The notes below the pieces were generated by a model. That model ran no database searches and had not been told where the DNA came from. It saw only the letters and a program-made list of their open reading frames with translations. A DNA stretch of 64,000 bases from an uncultured Sutterella sp. (GTDB taxonomy: Bacteria; Pseudomonadota; Gammaproteobacteria; Burkholderiales; Burkholderiaceae_F): NCBI GenBank assembly GCA_958347955.1, contig CATVXH010000003.1, positions 1 through 64,000 on the forward strand, in the 5' to 3' direction. The translations under genes were made by a program, and so were the position numbers. Shown here in pieces: positions 41,611 to 52,410 of this stretch. Every line of letters starts with the position of its first letter. Within the stretch, counting starts at the first letter, position 1.

Positions 41611-43299
41611 CTAACCTTCGACTTGTTCAATAACGAGTTGGATGCTGCGTTGACCCATCCACTCATTGATTTCCGGCCGGTAAGCCAGACGCGCAACCGA
41701 GGGAACTTCAGCCGTGCGTCTGAAGAATATTCCGTTAAAGCGGCAGCCGCTTAATTCAAGCATGAGCTTGAGGTGACCGCCTTTGAGCACCGTTTGATGC
41801 AACACTTTAAATTCATTGGCAAACAGGGGAGGTAAGAATCCTTGTCCCCATATTTGTGAATTGATAGCTTCGACCAAGCCCACATTGATGTCTCCCGGCC
41901 GAAGGTCTCCATCGATTAACACATGGCGCTCAAATACGTCTTCTTCGCAGTTTTTAGAAACAACGTTTTCAAAAGCATTGACAAAATCATCAAAGCGGTG
42001 CGCGTCGATTGTGAGTCCGGCCGCCATGGCGTGACCACCGAATTTTTTAATGATGCCCGGGGCGGTTTTGGTGACCAAATCGAGCATATCGCGCAGGTGC
42101 ACTCCTTCAATGGAGCGCCCGGAACCTTTCATTTCTCCGTCTGCGGCGTTGGCGAAAGCGATGGTGGGGCGATGCTTGCTTTCTTTGATTCGGCTGGCGA
42201 CCAACCCGACAATGCCTTGATGCCAAGTGGGTTCATAAAGCGCCAGGGTGTGTCGTTTTGTGACATCAATTTTGTTGAGAAGCATCGCGGCGTCCCACTG
42301 CATGTCCAGTTCCAGCTCTCGGCGCTGGCGATTGTAATCGTCAAGAATTTTGGCGTAATGCTGCGCTTGTTCATCGTTATCGCTGATTAAGCACTCTATG
42401 CCCGCAGTCATGAGGTCAAGCCGGCCGGCGGCATTGATTCGCGGGGCGATCACAAAACCGAAGTCGCGCACTCGGGCCTGCGCGCTTGGGCGCCCGGCGA
42501 TCTCAAAAAGCGCTTTTAACCCCGGGTGCGTATGTCCGCAACGCACTTTGGCCAGTCCCTGCTGGACGATAATTCGGTTGTTGCGGTCCAATTTAACCAC
42601 ATCGGCGACGGTCCCCAGGGCGACAAGATCCACCAGCGCGTCCAGACGAGGTTGTGTTTTTGCGTCAAAACGTCCTCTGCGTCGCAATTCCGCCCGTAAA
42701 GCCATCAATACATAAAACATCACGCCGACACCAGCCAGATTTTTACTCGGGAAATCGCATCCCGGTGTATTGGGGTTGACAATGCAGGCGGCGTCGGGCA
42801 GCGTTTCCGCGGGCAAATGGTGATCCGTAATGATGACTTCAATGCCGAGTTTTTTTGCTTGAGCCACGCCGTCTATACTGGCCATGCCGTTATCAACGGT
42901 GAGAATAAGTTGAGCCTGTTTTTCAGCCGCCAGATCTACAATCGCGGGGGTGAGTCCATAGCCGTAAACGAAACGATCCGGAACCAGGTAGTCCACGCGG
43001 GCTCCCATGCTTCTGAGACCCATGAGGGCAACCGCGCAGGCGGTGGCGCCATCACAGTCATAGTCTGCGATGACCATGATGCGCAGTCCCTTTTCGATCG
43101 CATCGGCTAAAAGTCGAGCCGCCGAGCCGGTCCCCAACAGGGTCTCGGGCGGCAGCATCGAGCGCCAATCGGCTTTCAGATCTTCGCCCGACTCTATGCC
43201 TCGCGCGGCAAGCACCCGAGCCAAAGGTTCGGGGAATCCTTCATCGACCAAGTGACCGACAATCGCCGGACTGTACTCACGAGTGATAAAACGTGTCAT
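41611..43299 (-). CDS. recJ: Single-stranded-DNA exonuclease RecJ
   Basis: A 5'-3' single-strand exonuclease used in recombination and mismatch repair. DHH-family motifs: MVIADYDCDGATACA (motif I), LILTVDNGMASIDG, VIITDHHLPAETLPDA (DHH) and the DHHA1 signature GSGRSIEGVHLRDML with GGHAMAAGLTI. It is 562 residues, the expected length. The first codons overlap the preceding gene by four bases (ATGA), a common arrangement in Burkholderiales. mutS lies elsewhere in the window. Confidence 0.97.
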   Translation of the reverse strand: MTRFITREYSPAIVGHLVDEGFPEPLARVLAARGIESGEDLKADWRSMLPPETLLGTGSAARLLADAIEKGLRIMVIADYDCDGATACAVALMGLRSMGARVDYLVPDRFVYGYGLTPAIVDLAAEKQAQLILTVDNGMASIDGVAQAKKLGIEVIITDHHLPAETLPDAACIVNPNTPGCDFPSKNLAGVGVMFYVLMALRAELRRRGRFDAKTQPRLDALVDLVALGTVADVVKLDRNNRIIVQQGLAKVRCGHTHPGLKALFEIAGRPSAQARVRDFGFVIAPRINAAGRLDLMTAGIECLISDNDEQAQHYAKILDDYNRQRRELELDMQWDAAMLLNKIDVTKRHTLALYEPTWHQGIVGLVASRIKESKHRPTIAFANAADGEMKGSGRSIEGVHLRDMLDLVTKTAPGIIKKFGGHAMAAGLTIDAHRFDDFVNAFENVVSKNCEEDVFERHVLIDGDLRPGDINVGLVEAINSQIWGQGFLPPLFANEFKVLHQTVLKGGHLKLMLELSGCRFNGIFFRRTAEVPSVARLAYRPEINEWMGQRSIQLVIEQVEG

Positions 43300-44438
43300 C
43301 GCCCGGCCTCACTTAAAAAGTTAGAGATATCGAGTGTTTTTTTCTTTCTGAATCTCGCCAAAAGCCCCTTGGGGCCGGATGCTTTATCAACCACAACGGT
43401 GTGAGTGTCGCGAGCGCCGCTGGCCACAATCACAACGCGTGAGCAGCGGCGTTTGTGAGCAAGTTCAGACAGATGCTCAACTTTTGAGATGACCTCGGGT
43501 AAGCGAGCGGACCAGTCGCTCCAATCTTGACGCCGATAGCTGTCATACAGATCATCAATAACCGCCAGAAGATCACCTTCAGGGGCCTCAGGCCAATCCT
43601 GTTTAACGGGCGTAGTCCTGAAATTCAGCAGCCCCGCGTTTTGCGCCCAGCCCCAAACATAGGCGTCGTCGGCCATCACCGCGCGCAGTGTGGAGGGTTT
43701 GAGAAGATGACGGCGCGATCCGCCGTCAGGCCAAAAGCCGTCGACAGTGTCCAAGCCGAGCTGACGGCGCCGCGCGTTGATTTCACTGTGTTTTAGTATC
43801 GAGCGGAGCTCTTGAGCCAACACTTTAAATTCTTCGGCTGCCGGTCCTTCCAGATTGCTGTCGTTGAATGGTTGGTGCTGTTGAGCGCACCACGGGCGGA
43901 CAACGAGGGCCCAATCTGTATTTCTTGTCAAATACCAGCGATCGGCCCATTGCTGAAGCTGAAAACCGAATTTTCGCGCGCAAGCAAGCACCTCATCGTG
44001 CAAAATGTCGCGTTCGCAAGCGCTTAAATCATTAAGCGGAGCCCGTAAAATCACTTGGCCTTCACGATTGTCCTCATGAACGCTATGCAACCTCCAGGTT
44101 TGCGCTCCCATCGCGGGACCGCCGTCGGCCTCCCATTCAAATGCCGCCGTTTCGGGCATCGTTGTTTTTTTCCCGATGACTTGCCATAGCCAGACAATAT
44201 GAGACGCGCCGTCCAAAACAGGATCGTGGACTAGCTGTTGGGAGATAATCTCTTCGGCTCCCTCGGTTAATTGTTGTAAAGGGGAGAAGTCTGCAGAAAG
44301 TGTCCCGTTTTTCAGGACTTCGGCAGGCAAACGTAGACCGGGAATCAAAAAATAAACGGAATTCATCACCAACAACATTCGATTCGGGCAATCTCTAAAA
44401 AACTCCCGAACATCGTCAACATTAAATAATGAGTGCAT
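43296..44438 (-). CDS. Conserved recJ-linked protein (phosphoglycerate-mutase-like annotation)
   Basis: A conserved betaproteobacterial protein encoded directly before recJ, often labelled a regulatory or cofactor-independent phosphoglycerate mutase-like protein; its function is not established. Recognisable blocks are HDEVLACARKFGFQLQQWADRWYL, TVDGFWPDGGS and VWGWAQNAGLL. The first listed ATG (44438) follows TATAAT-like sequence and lacks a ribosome site; ATG 44363 (MNSVYFLIPGLRLPAEVL) fits better, as relatives begin near there. It overlaps recJ by four bases. Confidence 0.72.
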   Translation of the reverse strand: MHSLFNVDDVREFFRDCPNRMLLVMNSVYFLIPGLRLPAEVLKNGTLSADFSPLQQLTEGAEEIISQQLVHDPVLDGASHIVWLWQVIGKKTTMPETAAFEWEADGGPAMGAQTWRLHSVHEDNREGQVILRAPLNDLSACERDILHDEVLACARKFGFQLQQWADRWYLTRNTDWALVVRPWCAQQHQPFNDSNLEGPAAEEFKVLAQELRSILKHSEINARRRQLGLDTVDGFWPDGGSRRHLLKPSTLRAVMADDAYVWGWAQNAGLLNFRTTPVKQDWPEAPEGDLLAVIDDLYDSYRRQDWSDWSARLPEVISKVEHLSELAHKRRCSRVVIVASGARDTHTVVVDKASGPKGLLARFRKKKTLDISNFLSEAGR

Positions 44439-44558
44439 TATACGTGACTGCTTTTAGGTAGAATCGGTAGGGAATTTGAGAGTGATTTTCAATTATTAGA
44501 GAACTTTGTAAAAGCAGTACACTGCGGTCGATATTGTTCTGAATCGCAGAATAAGAAA

Positions 44559-45509
44559 ATGTTGAATAAAAAAGGATCGGACAATTTAGAAAAAGAAAGA
44601 GCTTTTTCAAGTCATGGTCAAGGAGACAGTCTCTATAATCACGCAACTCAGCAAGTTAAGGTGAGTGTGTTGGGAGTGGCGGTTCTTCTGACATTGGGTT
44701 TTTCAGCCGTTGAATTGATCGGCGGTCTTCTCAGCAATTCTTTGGCATTGATCGGCGACGCGGGTCATATGGCAACCGATGCGGCGAGCTTGCTTTTCGC
44801 ATTGGTGGCCAATTGGTTGGCCAGGGGCGGCGCCGACAGTCATCACTCTTTCGGCCACGCCCGCATAGAGGTTCTCGCCGCCTTTATCAACGCCCTTGTC
44901 ATGTTTATCGTTTTGGGTTGGATTTGTTTTGAAGCGATCGATCGTTTAACCAATCCTCACGAGGTTTCCGGCGGCAGCGTGATGCTTATTGCCACTATCG
45001 GTATGTTTGTCAATATCGCTGTGGCCCTTTCGCTTTCACGGGATAAGAAAAACGTCAACACTCGGGCCGCCCTTGTGCATGTGTTGGGAGACCTTTTGGG
45101 TTCCGTGGCGGCGATTATTTCCGGCGCTGTGATTTACTTTGGCGGTCCCGTTCAGGTCGACCCTGTCTTATCCCTGTTGATTTGCGCCCTTGTGGCTCAC
45201 GCCGCTTGGGGCGTTCTGAAAGAGACCGTTCCGGTGATGCTCGATGCCGTTCCCGACGGAGTCGATTATGAGGAGGTGGGAGAGGCGATTGCCAGTATTC
45301 CGGGAGTGCTCAGTGTGCACGATCTTCACGTTTGGGTGATGAGTCCCGGTTATTCAGCCATCAGCGCGCACCTGAAAATTAATTCTCACCTCTCCTGGCC
45401 CATTGTTTTGGAAGAGATCAGAAAGAACGTGAAGGAACGTTTTAATATCGATCACATGGCTTTCCAACCGGAATGGGAGGTCGGTGAAAAATCCTCAAAG
45501 GATGTTTAG
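44559..45509 (+). CDS. CDF-family Zn2+/Cd2+ efflux transporter
   Basis: A cation diffusion facilitator that exports divalent metal by proton antiport. It has six membrane segments in 316 residues. The metal site is HxxxD-type: GHMATD in TM2 and HVLGD in TM5, with DSHHSFGHARIE in the loop between. The C-terminal cytoplasmic domain (LSVHDLHVWVMSPGYSAISAHL) is complete. The HD-HD site suggests zinc or cadmium. It ends at a good terminator. Confidence 0.93.
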   Translation: MLNKKGSDNLEKERAFSSHGQGDSLYNHATQQVKVSVLGVAVLLTLGFSAVELIGGLLSNSLALIGDAGHMATDAASLLFALVANWLARGGADSHHSFGHARIEVLAAFINALVMFIVLGWICFEAIDRLTNPHEVSGGSVMLIATIGMFVNIAVALSLSRDKKNVNTRAALVHVLGDLLGSVAAIISGAVIYFGGPVQVDPVLSLLICALVAHAAWGVLKETVPVMLDAVPDGVDYEEVGEAIASIPGVLSVHDLHVWVMSPGYSAISAHLKINSHLSWPIVLEEIRKNVKERFNIDHMAFQPEWEVGEKSSKDV

Positions 45510-45554
45510 AAATCTTTTGCGCCGGGAAACGATTATTTGACCGGCTGTTATTGC

Positions 45555-45590
45555 AAAACCCGAAAGAAGATCTTTCGGGTTTTGCTTTTT
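45555..45590 (+). terminator. Terminator of the CDF exporter gene
   Basis: AAAACCCGAAAGA (45555-45567) pairs perfectly with TCTTTCGGGTTTT (45571-45583), followed by GCTTTTTTG. Confidence 0.9.
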
Positions 45591-45602
45591 TGATTGGTGA
45601 AT

Positions 45603-47087
45603 TTACCTGTGATAAAGCCTTGACGTCTCGTAGCGAGGCTCGCAACTCACATTGATACCCAGGCGCTGAAGCATTCGCTCATCTTCTTCGCTGATGATCA
45701 CTGTGAAGTGAACTTCTGAGCCTCGAAGTTTGGCGAGTTGCTCTTTGGCTTTTTGGGCCGGCTCATTGCGCAAAGCGGAAATGGTTAGCGCTAAAAGCAC
45801 CTCGTCAATATGCAGTCTTGGGTTTTTATGCAGAAGGTACTGTGTTTTGAGCTGGCAGATCGGCTCCAATACACGCGCGGAAATCAAGTCGACGTCGTGA
45901 TCAATGCCGGCGAGAACCTTCAGCGCGTTCAATAGCATGGCCGATGCGCAGCCCAATGTGCTCGAAGTTTTACCGGTCACGACTTGTCCGTTGGGAAGAA
46001 TCATGGCGGCGGCAGGGGCTCGGGTTTGCTCGGCTTTGGCTAAGGCAATCGCAACGGCGGGGAAAATTTCCGGCGTTGTATCGGCCTGATTCATGATAAG
46101 TTTCAGGTGATTGATTTCTTGCTCATTGGAGGCTCCCCGCATGTGCTTGACTCCGGCGGCGTAGTAGCGGCGAAGAATTTCCATACGGGATGCTTTACGG
46201 CAGACATCGTCATCGACAATGCAGTTACCCGCCATGTTCACCCCCATGTCTGTCGGAGACTTGTAGGGAGAGACGCCCTGAATGCGTTCAAAAATGGCGT
46301 TTAAAACGGGGAAAATTTCCACATCACGGTTATAGTTCACCGCTGTTTTACCATAAGCTTCCAAATGGAAGGGGTCAATCATGTTGACGTCGTTTAAATC
46401 AGCGGTGGCGGCTTCGTAAGCCAGATTCACCGGATGCTTTAGGGGCAAATTCCAAATCGGGAAAGTTTCAAATTTGGCGTAACCCGCCGTAACGCCGTGC
46501 TTGTGGTCATGATAGAGCTGGCTCAAGCACGTGGCCATCTTGCCGCTGCCGGGTCCGGGGGCGGTGACGACAATAAGTGAGCGGCTTGTTTCAATATACT
46601 CATTTCGTCCGAGGCCTTCTTCGCTCACAATGAAATCAACATCGGACGGATAACCGGCGATGGGGTAATGACGGTAAGAAGGAATGTCCAACGTCTCAAG
46701 ACGTTTGAGAAAATCCTGGGCGGCTTTTTGTCCCGTGTATTGCGTGACGACAACGCTGCCGACATAAAGACCCATTTCACGGAACGCGTCAATGAGGCGC
46801 AGCACATCCTCTTCGTAAGTGATGCCCAAGTCCCCGCGAACTTTATTGGCTTCAATGTGTGCCGCATTGATCGCGATGACGATTTCCACATCGTTTTTGA
46901 GCTGTTGCAGCATCCGGATTTTACTGTCGGGGTGAAAACCCGGAAGCACGCGCGAGGCATGGAAGTCATCAAAGAGTTTTCCCCCGAATTCGAGGTACAG
47001 TTTTCCCCCGAATTGAGCGATTCGGCGACGAATTTGTTCAGATTGCGTCGTGAGATATTGTTGATTGTCAAAACCAATCGCCGTCAT
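45603..47087 (-). CDS. DUF1846 family protein
   Basis: A DUF1846 protein, a nucleotide-binding family of unknown function. At 494 residues it has the family length. Start at 47087 (MTAIGFDNQQYL) is preferred because AGGA lies nine bases upstream; an earlier in-frame ATG adds a hydrophobic stretch that looks artefactual. A P-loop-like VVTAPGPGSGKMATCLSQL is near residue 180, and the opening has GGKLYLEFGGKLFDDFHASRVLPGF in the family style. It is convergent with the CDF gene and divergent from kdsA, taking the place pyrG holds in relatives. Confidence 0.92.
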   Translation of the reverse strand: MTAIGFDNQQYLTTQSEQIRRRIAQFGGKLYLEFGGKLFDDFHASRVLPGFHPDSKIRMLQQLKNDVEIVIAINAAHIEANKVRGDLGITYEEDVLRLIDAFREMGLYVGSVVVTQYTGQKAAQDFLKRLETLDIPSYRHYPIAGYPSDVDFIVSEEGLGRNEYIETSRSLIVVTAPGPGSGKMATCLSQLYHDHKHGVTAGYAKFETFPIWNLPLKHPVNLAYEAATADLNDVNMIDPFHLEAYGKTAVNYNRDVEIFPVLNAIFERIQGVSPYKSPTDMGVNMAGNCIVDDDVCRKASRMEILRRYYAAGVKHMRGASNEQEINHLKLIMNQADTTPEIFPAVAIALAKAEQTRAPAAAMILPNGQVVTGKTSSTLGCASAMLLNALKVLAGIDHDVDLISARVLEPICQLKTQYLLHKNPRLHIDEVLLALTISALRNEPAQKAKEQLAKLRGSEVHFTVIISEEDERMLQRLGINVSCEPRYETSRLYHR

Positions 47088-47367
47088 TTCATTGATCCTT
47101 TTTCCAGAAAAACAACCGATTAGTATAAACAAAAGAGTGGCCCACTCGAAAGCCAAAGAGATATTTTTTTTCTTGACACTAAGATAACAGACATCGGTAA
47201 GGCATTTTATGTTTGGTAATTTTTGTGTGCCTTCAGAGTTCGCCGTTTTCCAGCATTAAATGCCGCTATGTGCTATGTTTCGATGGTTAGGAATTTTTAC
47301 TTAGCGCCGCGAAGGCGGTAAGTATCCGAAAATTTCATCCCTGGAATCTTTTTAAGGTTATCAAATA

Positions 47368-48219
47368 ATGAAACTTTGCGGTTTTGAAGTCGGTTTGGAT
47401 AAGCCCTTTTTCCTCATGGCCGGTCCCTGTGTGATTGAAAGCGAGGACATGGTGATGGAGATCGCACGCGAAATGAAAGCGATCTGTGATGATTTGGGCA
47501 TCCACTATATTTTTAAAGCGAGTTATGACAAAGCCAACCGTACGTCGGTGTCAAGTTTTCGGGGACCGGGCATGGAAAAGGGACTGGAAATTTTGGCTCG
47601 GGTCCGTGAAACGGTGGGGGTTCCCGTGGTCACAGACGTGCACACTGAGGCAGATGTGCCGATAGTGGCCCGCTACGTGGATGTGTTGCAGACTCCGGCT
47701 TTTTTGTGCCGCCAAACGGATTTCATTTGCGCCTGCGCCCGAAGCGGCAAGCCTGTCAATATTAAAAAAGGCCAGTTCTTGGCGCCCCATGACATGGTCA
47801 ACGTTATTGCGAAGGCCAGAGCGGCGGCTCGTGAAGCGGGCCTTCCCGAAGACAACTTTATGTGTTGTGAGCGCGGAGCTTCATTCGGTTACGGCAACCT
47901 TGTCAGCGATATGCGAAGTCTCGCGATTATGCGGGAAACAAACGCTCCGGTGGTTTTTGACGCCACGCATTCGGTGCAACTGCCGGGCGGCAACGGCACG
48001 AGCTCTTCCGGCAAGCGGGCCTTCGTGCCGGTGTTATCTCGGGCGGCCGTGGCTGTCGGCATATCCGGCCTTTTCATGGAAACGCACCCGGATCCTGATT
48101 GCGCTAAAAGTGATGGCCCCAATATGGTTCCTTTGGCGCGCATGCGTGAGCTGTTAACACAACTTCAGGCCATTGACCGGACGGTGAAGTCTTTACCGCT
48201 ACTGGAAAACAGTTTTTAA
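47368..48219 (+). CDS. kdsA: 3-deoxy-8-phosphooctulonate synthase
   Basis: Condenses phosphoenolpyruvate with arabinose-5-phosphate to make KDO-8-phosphate for lipopolysaccharide. The 283-residue TIM barrel shows MAGPCVIESE near residue 17, FKASYDKANRTS near 51, and the C-terminal ETHPDPDCAKSDGPNM. Asn at KANRT and Cys-free sites suggest the metal-independent class. RBS: AAGG ten bases before ATG 47368. First of the kdsA-eno-ftsB order usual in betaproteobacteria. Confidence 0.97.
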   Translation: MKLCGFEVGLDKPFFLMAGPCVIESEDMVMEIAREMKAICDDLGIHYIFKASYDKANRTSVSSFRGPGMEKGLEILARVRETVGVPVVTDVHTEADVPIVARYVDVLQTPAFLCRQTDFICACARSGKPVNIKKGQFLAPHDMVNVIAKARAAAREAGLPEDNFMCCERGASFGYGNLVSDMRSLAIMRETNAPVVFDATHSVQLPGGNGTSSSGKRAFVPVLSRAAVAVGISGLFMETHPDPDCAKSDGPNMVPLARMRELLTQLQAIDRTVKSLPLLENSF

Positions 48220-48274
48220 AACGTCGGCGTCGTCGCGAGCTTCACGCCGCTTCGGTACAATAGCGGACAAGAAA

Positions 48275-48302
48275 CGGCCGGGGGCCGGTTTATGCTTTTT
48301 TA
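48275..48302 (+). terminator. Terminator-like hairpin after kdsA
   Basis: CGGCC (48275-48279) pairs with GGCCG (48283-48287) around GGG; TTTATGCTTTTTT follows. Confidence 0.5.
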
Positions 48303-48306
48303 CGAA

Positions 48307-48329
48307 GGAGGCTGCGTAGTGCGGCCTCC
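48307..48329 (+). promoter_or_regulatory. Hairpin in the eno leader
   Basis: GGAGGC (48307-48312) pairs with GCCTCC (48324-48329) around TGCGTAGTGCG. It follows the kdsA terminator-like element and precedes the eno ribosome site (GAGGAA). The first arm contains a decoy GGAGG. Confidence 0.35.
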
Positions 48330-48356
48330 AAAATATACTTTTGAGGAACTTCCGAT

Positions 48357-49649
<1,293 letters not shown>

Positions 49650-49674
49650 TTGAACTGAGGGAAGGCCAAAGCTG

Positions 49675-50055
49675 ATGATTACGCCCGATAAGATCATCAA
49701 GATCTTGTTGCTGTTGTTGTTGCTAATGCTTTGGCCTTTGATCGGCGGTCAGGGAGGTTATGTTCGAGTGGTGTCTTTGAGCGAGGAGCTTGCCGACATA
49801 AAAGAACAAAACGCTCTTACTTTTGAAGAAAACCAACGCTTGGCCGCCGAGGTCCGTTCCTTGTCCCGAGGGGCTGACGCCATCGAAGAACGCGCCAGGC
49901 ACGACCTTAATATGGTCAGACCCGGTGAGGTGCTTTTCCGCATTCAACGACCCCAAAAAGTGTTGCCGGGTAATGCCATACCGGCAGACATCATCAATGA
50001 TCCTCTGTACCGCCCGGCGCCGGTGACACCGCCTCCGGCGGAGAAGGCTCGGTAG
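49675..50055 (+). CDS. ftsB: Cell-division protein FtsB
   Basis: A bitopic divisome protein that links FtsL and FtsQ. One N-terminal membrane segment (IIKILLLLLLLMLWPLI) is followed by GGQGGYVRVVSL and a coiled coil (EELADIKEQNALTFEENQRLAAEVRSLS), then EERARHDLNMVRPGEVLFRI, the conserved FtsB end. It is 126 residues with a Pro-rich C-terminal tail. 25 bases after eno. Confidence 0.93.
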   Translation: MITPDKIIKILLLLLLLMLWPLIGGQGGYVRVVSLSEELADIKEQNALTFEENQRLAAEVRSLSRGADAIEERARHDLNMVRPGEVLFRIQRPQKVLPGNAIPADIINDPLYRPAPVTPPPAEKAR

Positions 50056-50116
50056 GTTAAACGCCGTACGTCCGAGCAATTTTCTTCAAAGATTTTCTGA
50101 ATAATTCGCTATAAAT

Positions 50117-50150
50117 AACGAATCAACGTGCATTTTGCAAAGGATTCGTT
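50117..50150 (+). promoter_or_regulatory. Inverted repeat over the M20 gene ribosome site
   Basis: AACGAATC (50117-50124) pairs perfectly with GATTCGTT (50143-50150), immediately before ATG 50151. The right arm includes part of the AAAGGA ribosome site. ATTCGCTATAAATAACGAAT just upstream is an imperfect palindrome of the same words, so a repressor site is also possible. Confidence 0.5.
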
Positions 50151-51356
50151 ATGACTGAGCATCTTATTGTGAAGCCGCAGGATATGGTTGAATGCGCTGA
50201 AGCGGCCGCGCAAATCCGACATGTTATTCATCAATACCCAGAAATTGGGCTCAATCTTACGCGGACAGAAAAAACCATTGTTGAGGCATTAAAAAGTTTC
50301 GGTTGTGAAGATATCACCACGCGAGTGGGCGGACCGGACGTAGCCGGCGTTGTTTGTGTGATAAAGGGTGATCAACCGGGCCGCACGATTGGACTCAGAG
50401 CAGACAGTGATGCGTTGCCTTTAAATGAAAACACCGGTGTTCCGTACCAGAGCGCCCGTGAGAAGCACATGCATGCTTGCGGTCACGACGGGCATGTGGC
50501 CACACTCTTGGCAGTTGTGAAGTACTTCATGCAGCATCGCCACTTTGCGGGCACTCTCGTGGCAATTTTCCAGCCCGGGGAAGAAGGTTTCGCGGGAGCC
50601 CGGCACATGGTTGAAGACGGTTTGGTGGATCGTTTCGGCATAGAGGAGTTTTATGCTTTGCACGCTGAGCCGGGCATTGAGGTTGGCAAGGTGGGCTTTG
50701 TCTCAGGTTACGCCACTTCAAACGCCGACATTTTTGAAATTACCTTTGAAGGAAAGGGGGGACACGGTTCGCGTCCCCACTTCGTAAAGGATCCTGTGGT
50801 GGCCATGGGAGAGGCGATTTTGGCTCTGCAGACGATCGTTTCCCGCAACGTCGATTCCAACCTCTGTGCCGTGGTGTCGGTTTGCTGCGCCCAGGCGGGC
50901 GATCCCGACGGCACGAGCGTTGTGCCGCAAAAGGCGCTTGTTCGCGGTACCTGCCGCTCTTACGAGCCTGAGGTTCGTGATTTAATCGAGCGTCGGATTC
51001 ACGAAATCGCCGAGGGAATTGCCAAAACCTACAACATGAAGACGGACTCCAAATACATCAGGCTCTACCCCGCGATGTACAACACGCCCGCTGAAGTGGC
51101 CCAGGCCAAACAAATTGCCGAGGCAGTGTTGGGAGCTGAGAATGTTGGGGAATTCCGGCGCACAATGGGCGGCGAGGATTTTTCTTTCATGCTTTTGGAA
51201 CGACCGGGCTGTCTTTTCCGACTCGGTATGAAGGATGCCGAGCATGACGCGCCTGTGCATAACGAGCGCTTTGATTTTAATGACAAGGCGATCGCCACCG
51301 GCGCGGCTGTGTTGGCCTCCGTTGCGCTAAACCGTATGCAGGCGAAAGCTTCTTAG
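50151..51356 (+). CDS. M20-family amidohydrolase
   Basis: A metal-dependent amidohydrolase of the M20D family (hippurate/N-acyl-amino-acid hydrolase). The metal and catalytic residues are in GLRADSDALPLNE, HACGHDGHVATLL, GEEGFAGARHMVEDG and GGEDFSFM near the end. A small lid domain (GKGGHGSRPH) splits the catalytic domain, as usual. It is 401 residues, cytoplasmic. The start follows an AAAGGA site inside an inverted repeat. It stands alone and ends at a strong terminator. Confidence 0.93.
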   Translation: MTEHLIVKPQDMVECAEAAAQIRHVIHQYPEIGLNLTRTEKTIVEALKSFGCEDITTRVGGPDVAGVVCVIKGDQPGRTIGLRADSDALPLNENTGVPYQSAREKHMHACGHDGHVATLLAVVKYFMQHRHFAGTLVAIFQPGEEGFAGARHMVEDGLVDRFGIEEFYALHAEPGIEVGKVGFVSGYATSNADIFEITFEGKGGHGSRPHFVKDPVVAMGEAILALQTIVSRNVDSNLCAVVSVCCAQAGDPDGTSVVPQKALVRGTCRSYEPEVRDLIERRIHEIAEGIAKTYNMKTDSKYIRLYPAMYNTPAEVAQAKQIAEAVLGAENVGEFRRTMGGEDFSFMLLERPGCLFRLGMKDAEHDAPVHNERFDFNDKAIATGAAVLASVALNRMQAKAS

Positions 51357-51384
51357 TGCCAATCACCGAAGGCAAATGAAATTA

Positions 51385-51413
51385 AAGGCCCGCGAGTTGT
51401 TTTCGCGGGCCTT
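51385..51413. terminator. Bidirectional terminator after the M20 gene
   Basis: AAGGCCCGCGA (51385-51395) pairs perfectly with TCGCGGGCCTT (51403-51413). On the plus strand GGCTTTCTTTG follows; on the minus strand TTTAATTTC. Confidence 0.8.
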
Positions 51414-51427
51414 GGCTTTCTTTGTGG

Positions 51428-52408
51428 TCAATTAATCCATTTTTGAGTCTGAAGCACCTCGTCGGCCTCAGCTTGCCCCCAGACCATTCGACGGGCAAGA
51501 TCCACGATTTGCTCCGGTGTGATTTTTTCCAACGTTCTCAGCGCAGGATTATTGGTGTCCTCTGACGGGGTAACCGTGTAGAGCCAGTAATGATGACCGT
51601 CGTGGTAAATCGTTAAGTGCTCTGTTTTATTTTCACCGTCCTTGATCGCGCGAAAGCCGAAAAGGTGAGACAGGGACATTGTGACGGGAGGCTGTCCGGT
51701 GAGTTCTAGCGTCACCTCACGCCGGGGCATGCGCATCTGAGGATTTTCAAGCAACGCCATCAAATCTTCAAAGAGCTTTTCCGGATCCGTATTCTTTGCT
51801 CGATTCATCGGACTGAGCTGCGGGTAGCGATCAGTGATTTTCGGCATGACCTTATTCATAAAAAATTCGAGCAATTCGTTTTGATCATGTTCAATTAAAT
51901 CCGCAAGCGCCGGATCGGCCTGATAGATCCTCACATTGATGGACGAATGATTGTCATCGGGCACGAGGCACAACAGAAAATGCTCCACCGGTTGGAATGC
52001 CCAGACTTTGTCGCCGTCGGCCTTGATGAAAAAGCCCTCGACTTCTTCTCCGCCTTTGACCTGCTGCGGTAAAAACGAATCCAATACATCCTTTAGGTTT
52101 TGATGCGAGACCGTGAATTCACCGGTGGCGGCATTGATATTGACGGAGTAAATAACGCACTCGCCATCGATGATAAGTTTGTACACCCAAGCGATGAGTC
52201 CTTCTTTTTTGCCGCTCACTTCTAAAAAATCATCAGTGATGGCGCGCACTTTTTCCAACGCGTCTTTTTCAGAAAGATTGCGGATCGGGTAGGGGCCGTT
52301 TAAAGTGGCGAGAATCGGGTTGCCTGTCAGGTAAAAACCGCCTTGCAGGCCATCATGGTTAAAACCCATAACGTTGTGATTCTCACTTGTTTTAAATACG
52401 GTTTTCAT
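51428..52408 (-). CDS. Hypothetical protein downstream of hslO
   Basis: The family is not recognised. A soluble 326-residue protein without signal peptide or membrane segments. It has two beta-rich regions (LIAWVYKLIIDGECVIYSVN and HLTIYHDGHHYWLYTVT) and a helical end (IVDLARRMVWGQAEADEVLQ). Two bases separate it from the hslO stop, so it is co-expressed with that redox chaperone. A role in stress is possible by association only. Confidence 0.75.
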   Translation of the reverse strand: MKTVFKTSENHNVMGFNHDGLQGGFYLTGNPILATLNGPYPIRNLSEKDALEKVRAITDDFLEVSGKKEGLIAWVYKLIIDGECVIYSVNINAATGEFTVSHQNLKDVLDSFLPQQVKGGEEVEGFFIKADGDKVWAFQPVEHFLLCLVPDDNHSSINVRIYQADPALADLIEHDQNELLEFFMNKVMPKITDRYPQLSPMNRAKNTDPEKLFEDLMALLENPQMRMPRREVTLELTGQPPVTMSLSHLFGFRAIKDGENKTEHLTIYHDGHHYWLYTVTPSEDTNNPALRTLEKITPEQIVDLARRMVWGQAEADEVLQTQKWIN

Positions 52409-52410
52409 AA

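Noticed and set aside
44436..44445. TATAAT-like sequence at the listed start of the recJ-linked gene
   Set aside because: It may be a -10 box, but no -35 match lies 16-18 bases upstream; used only to question the start codon.
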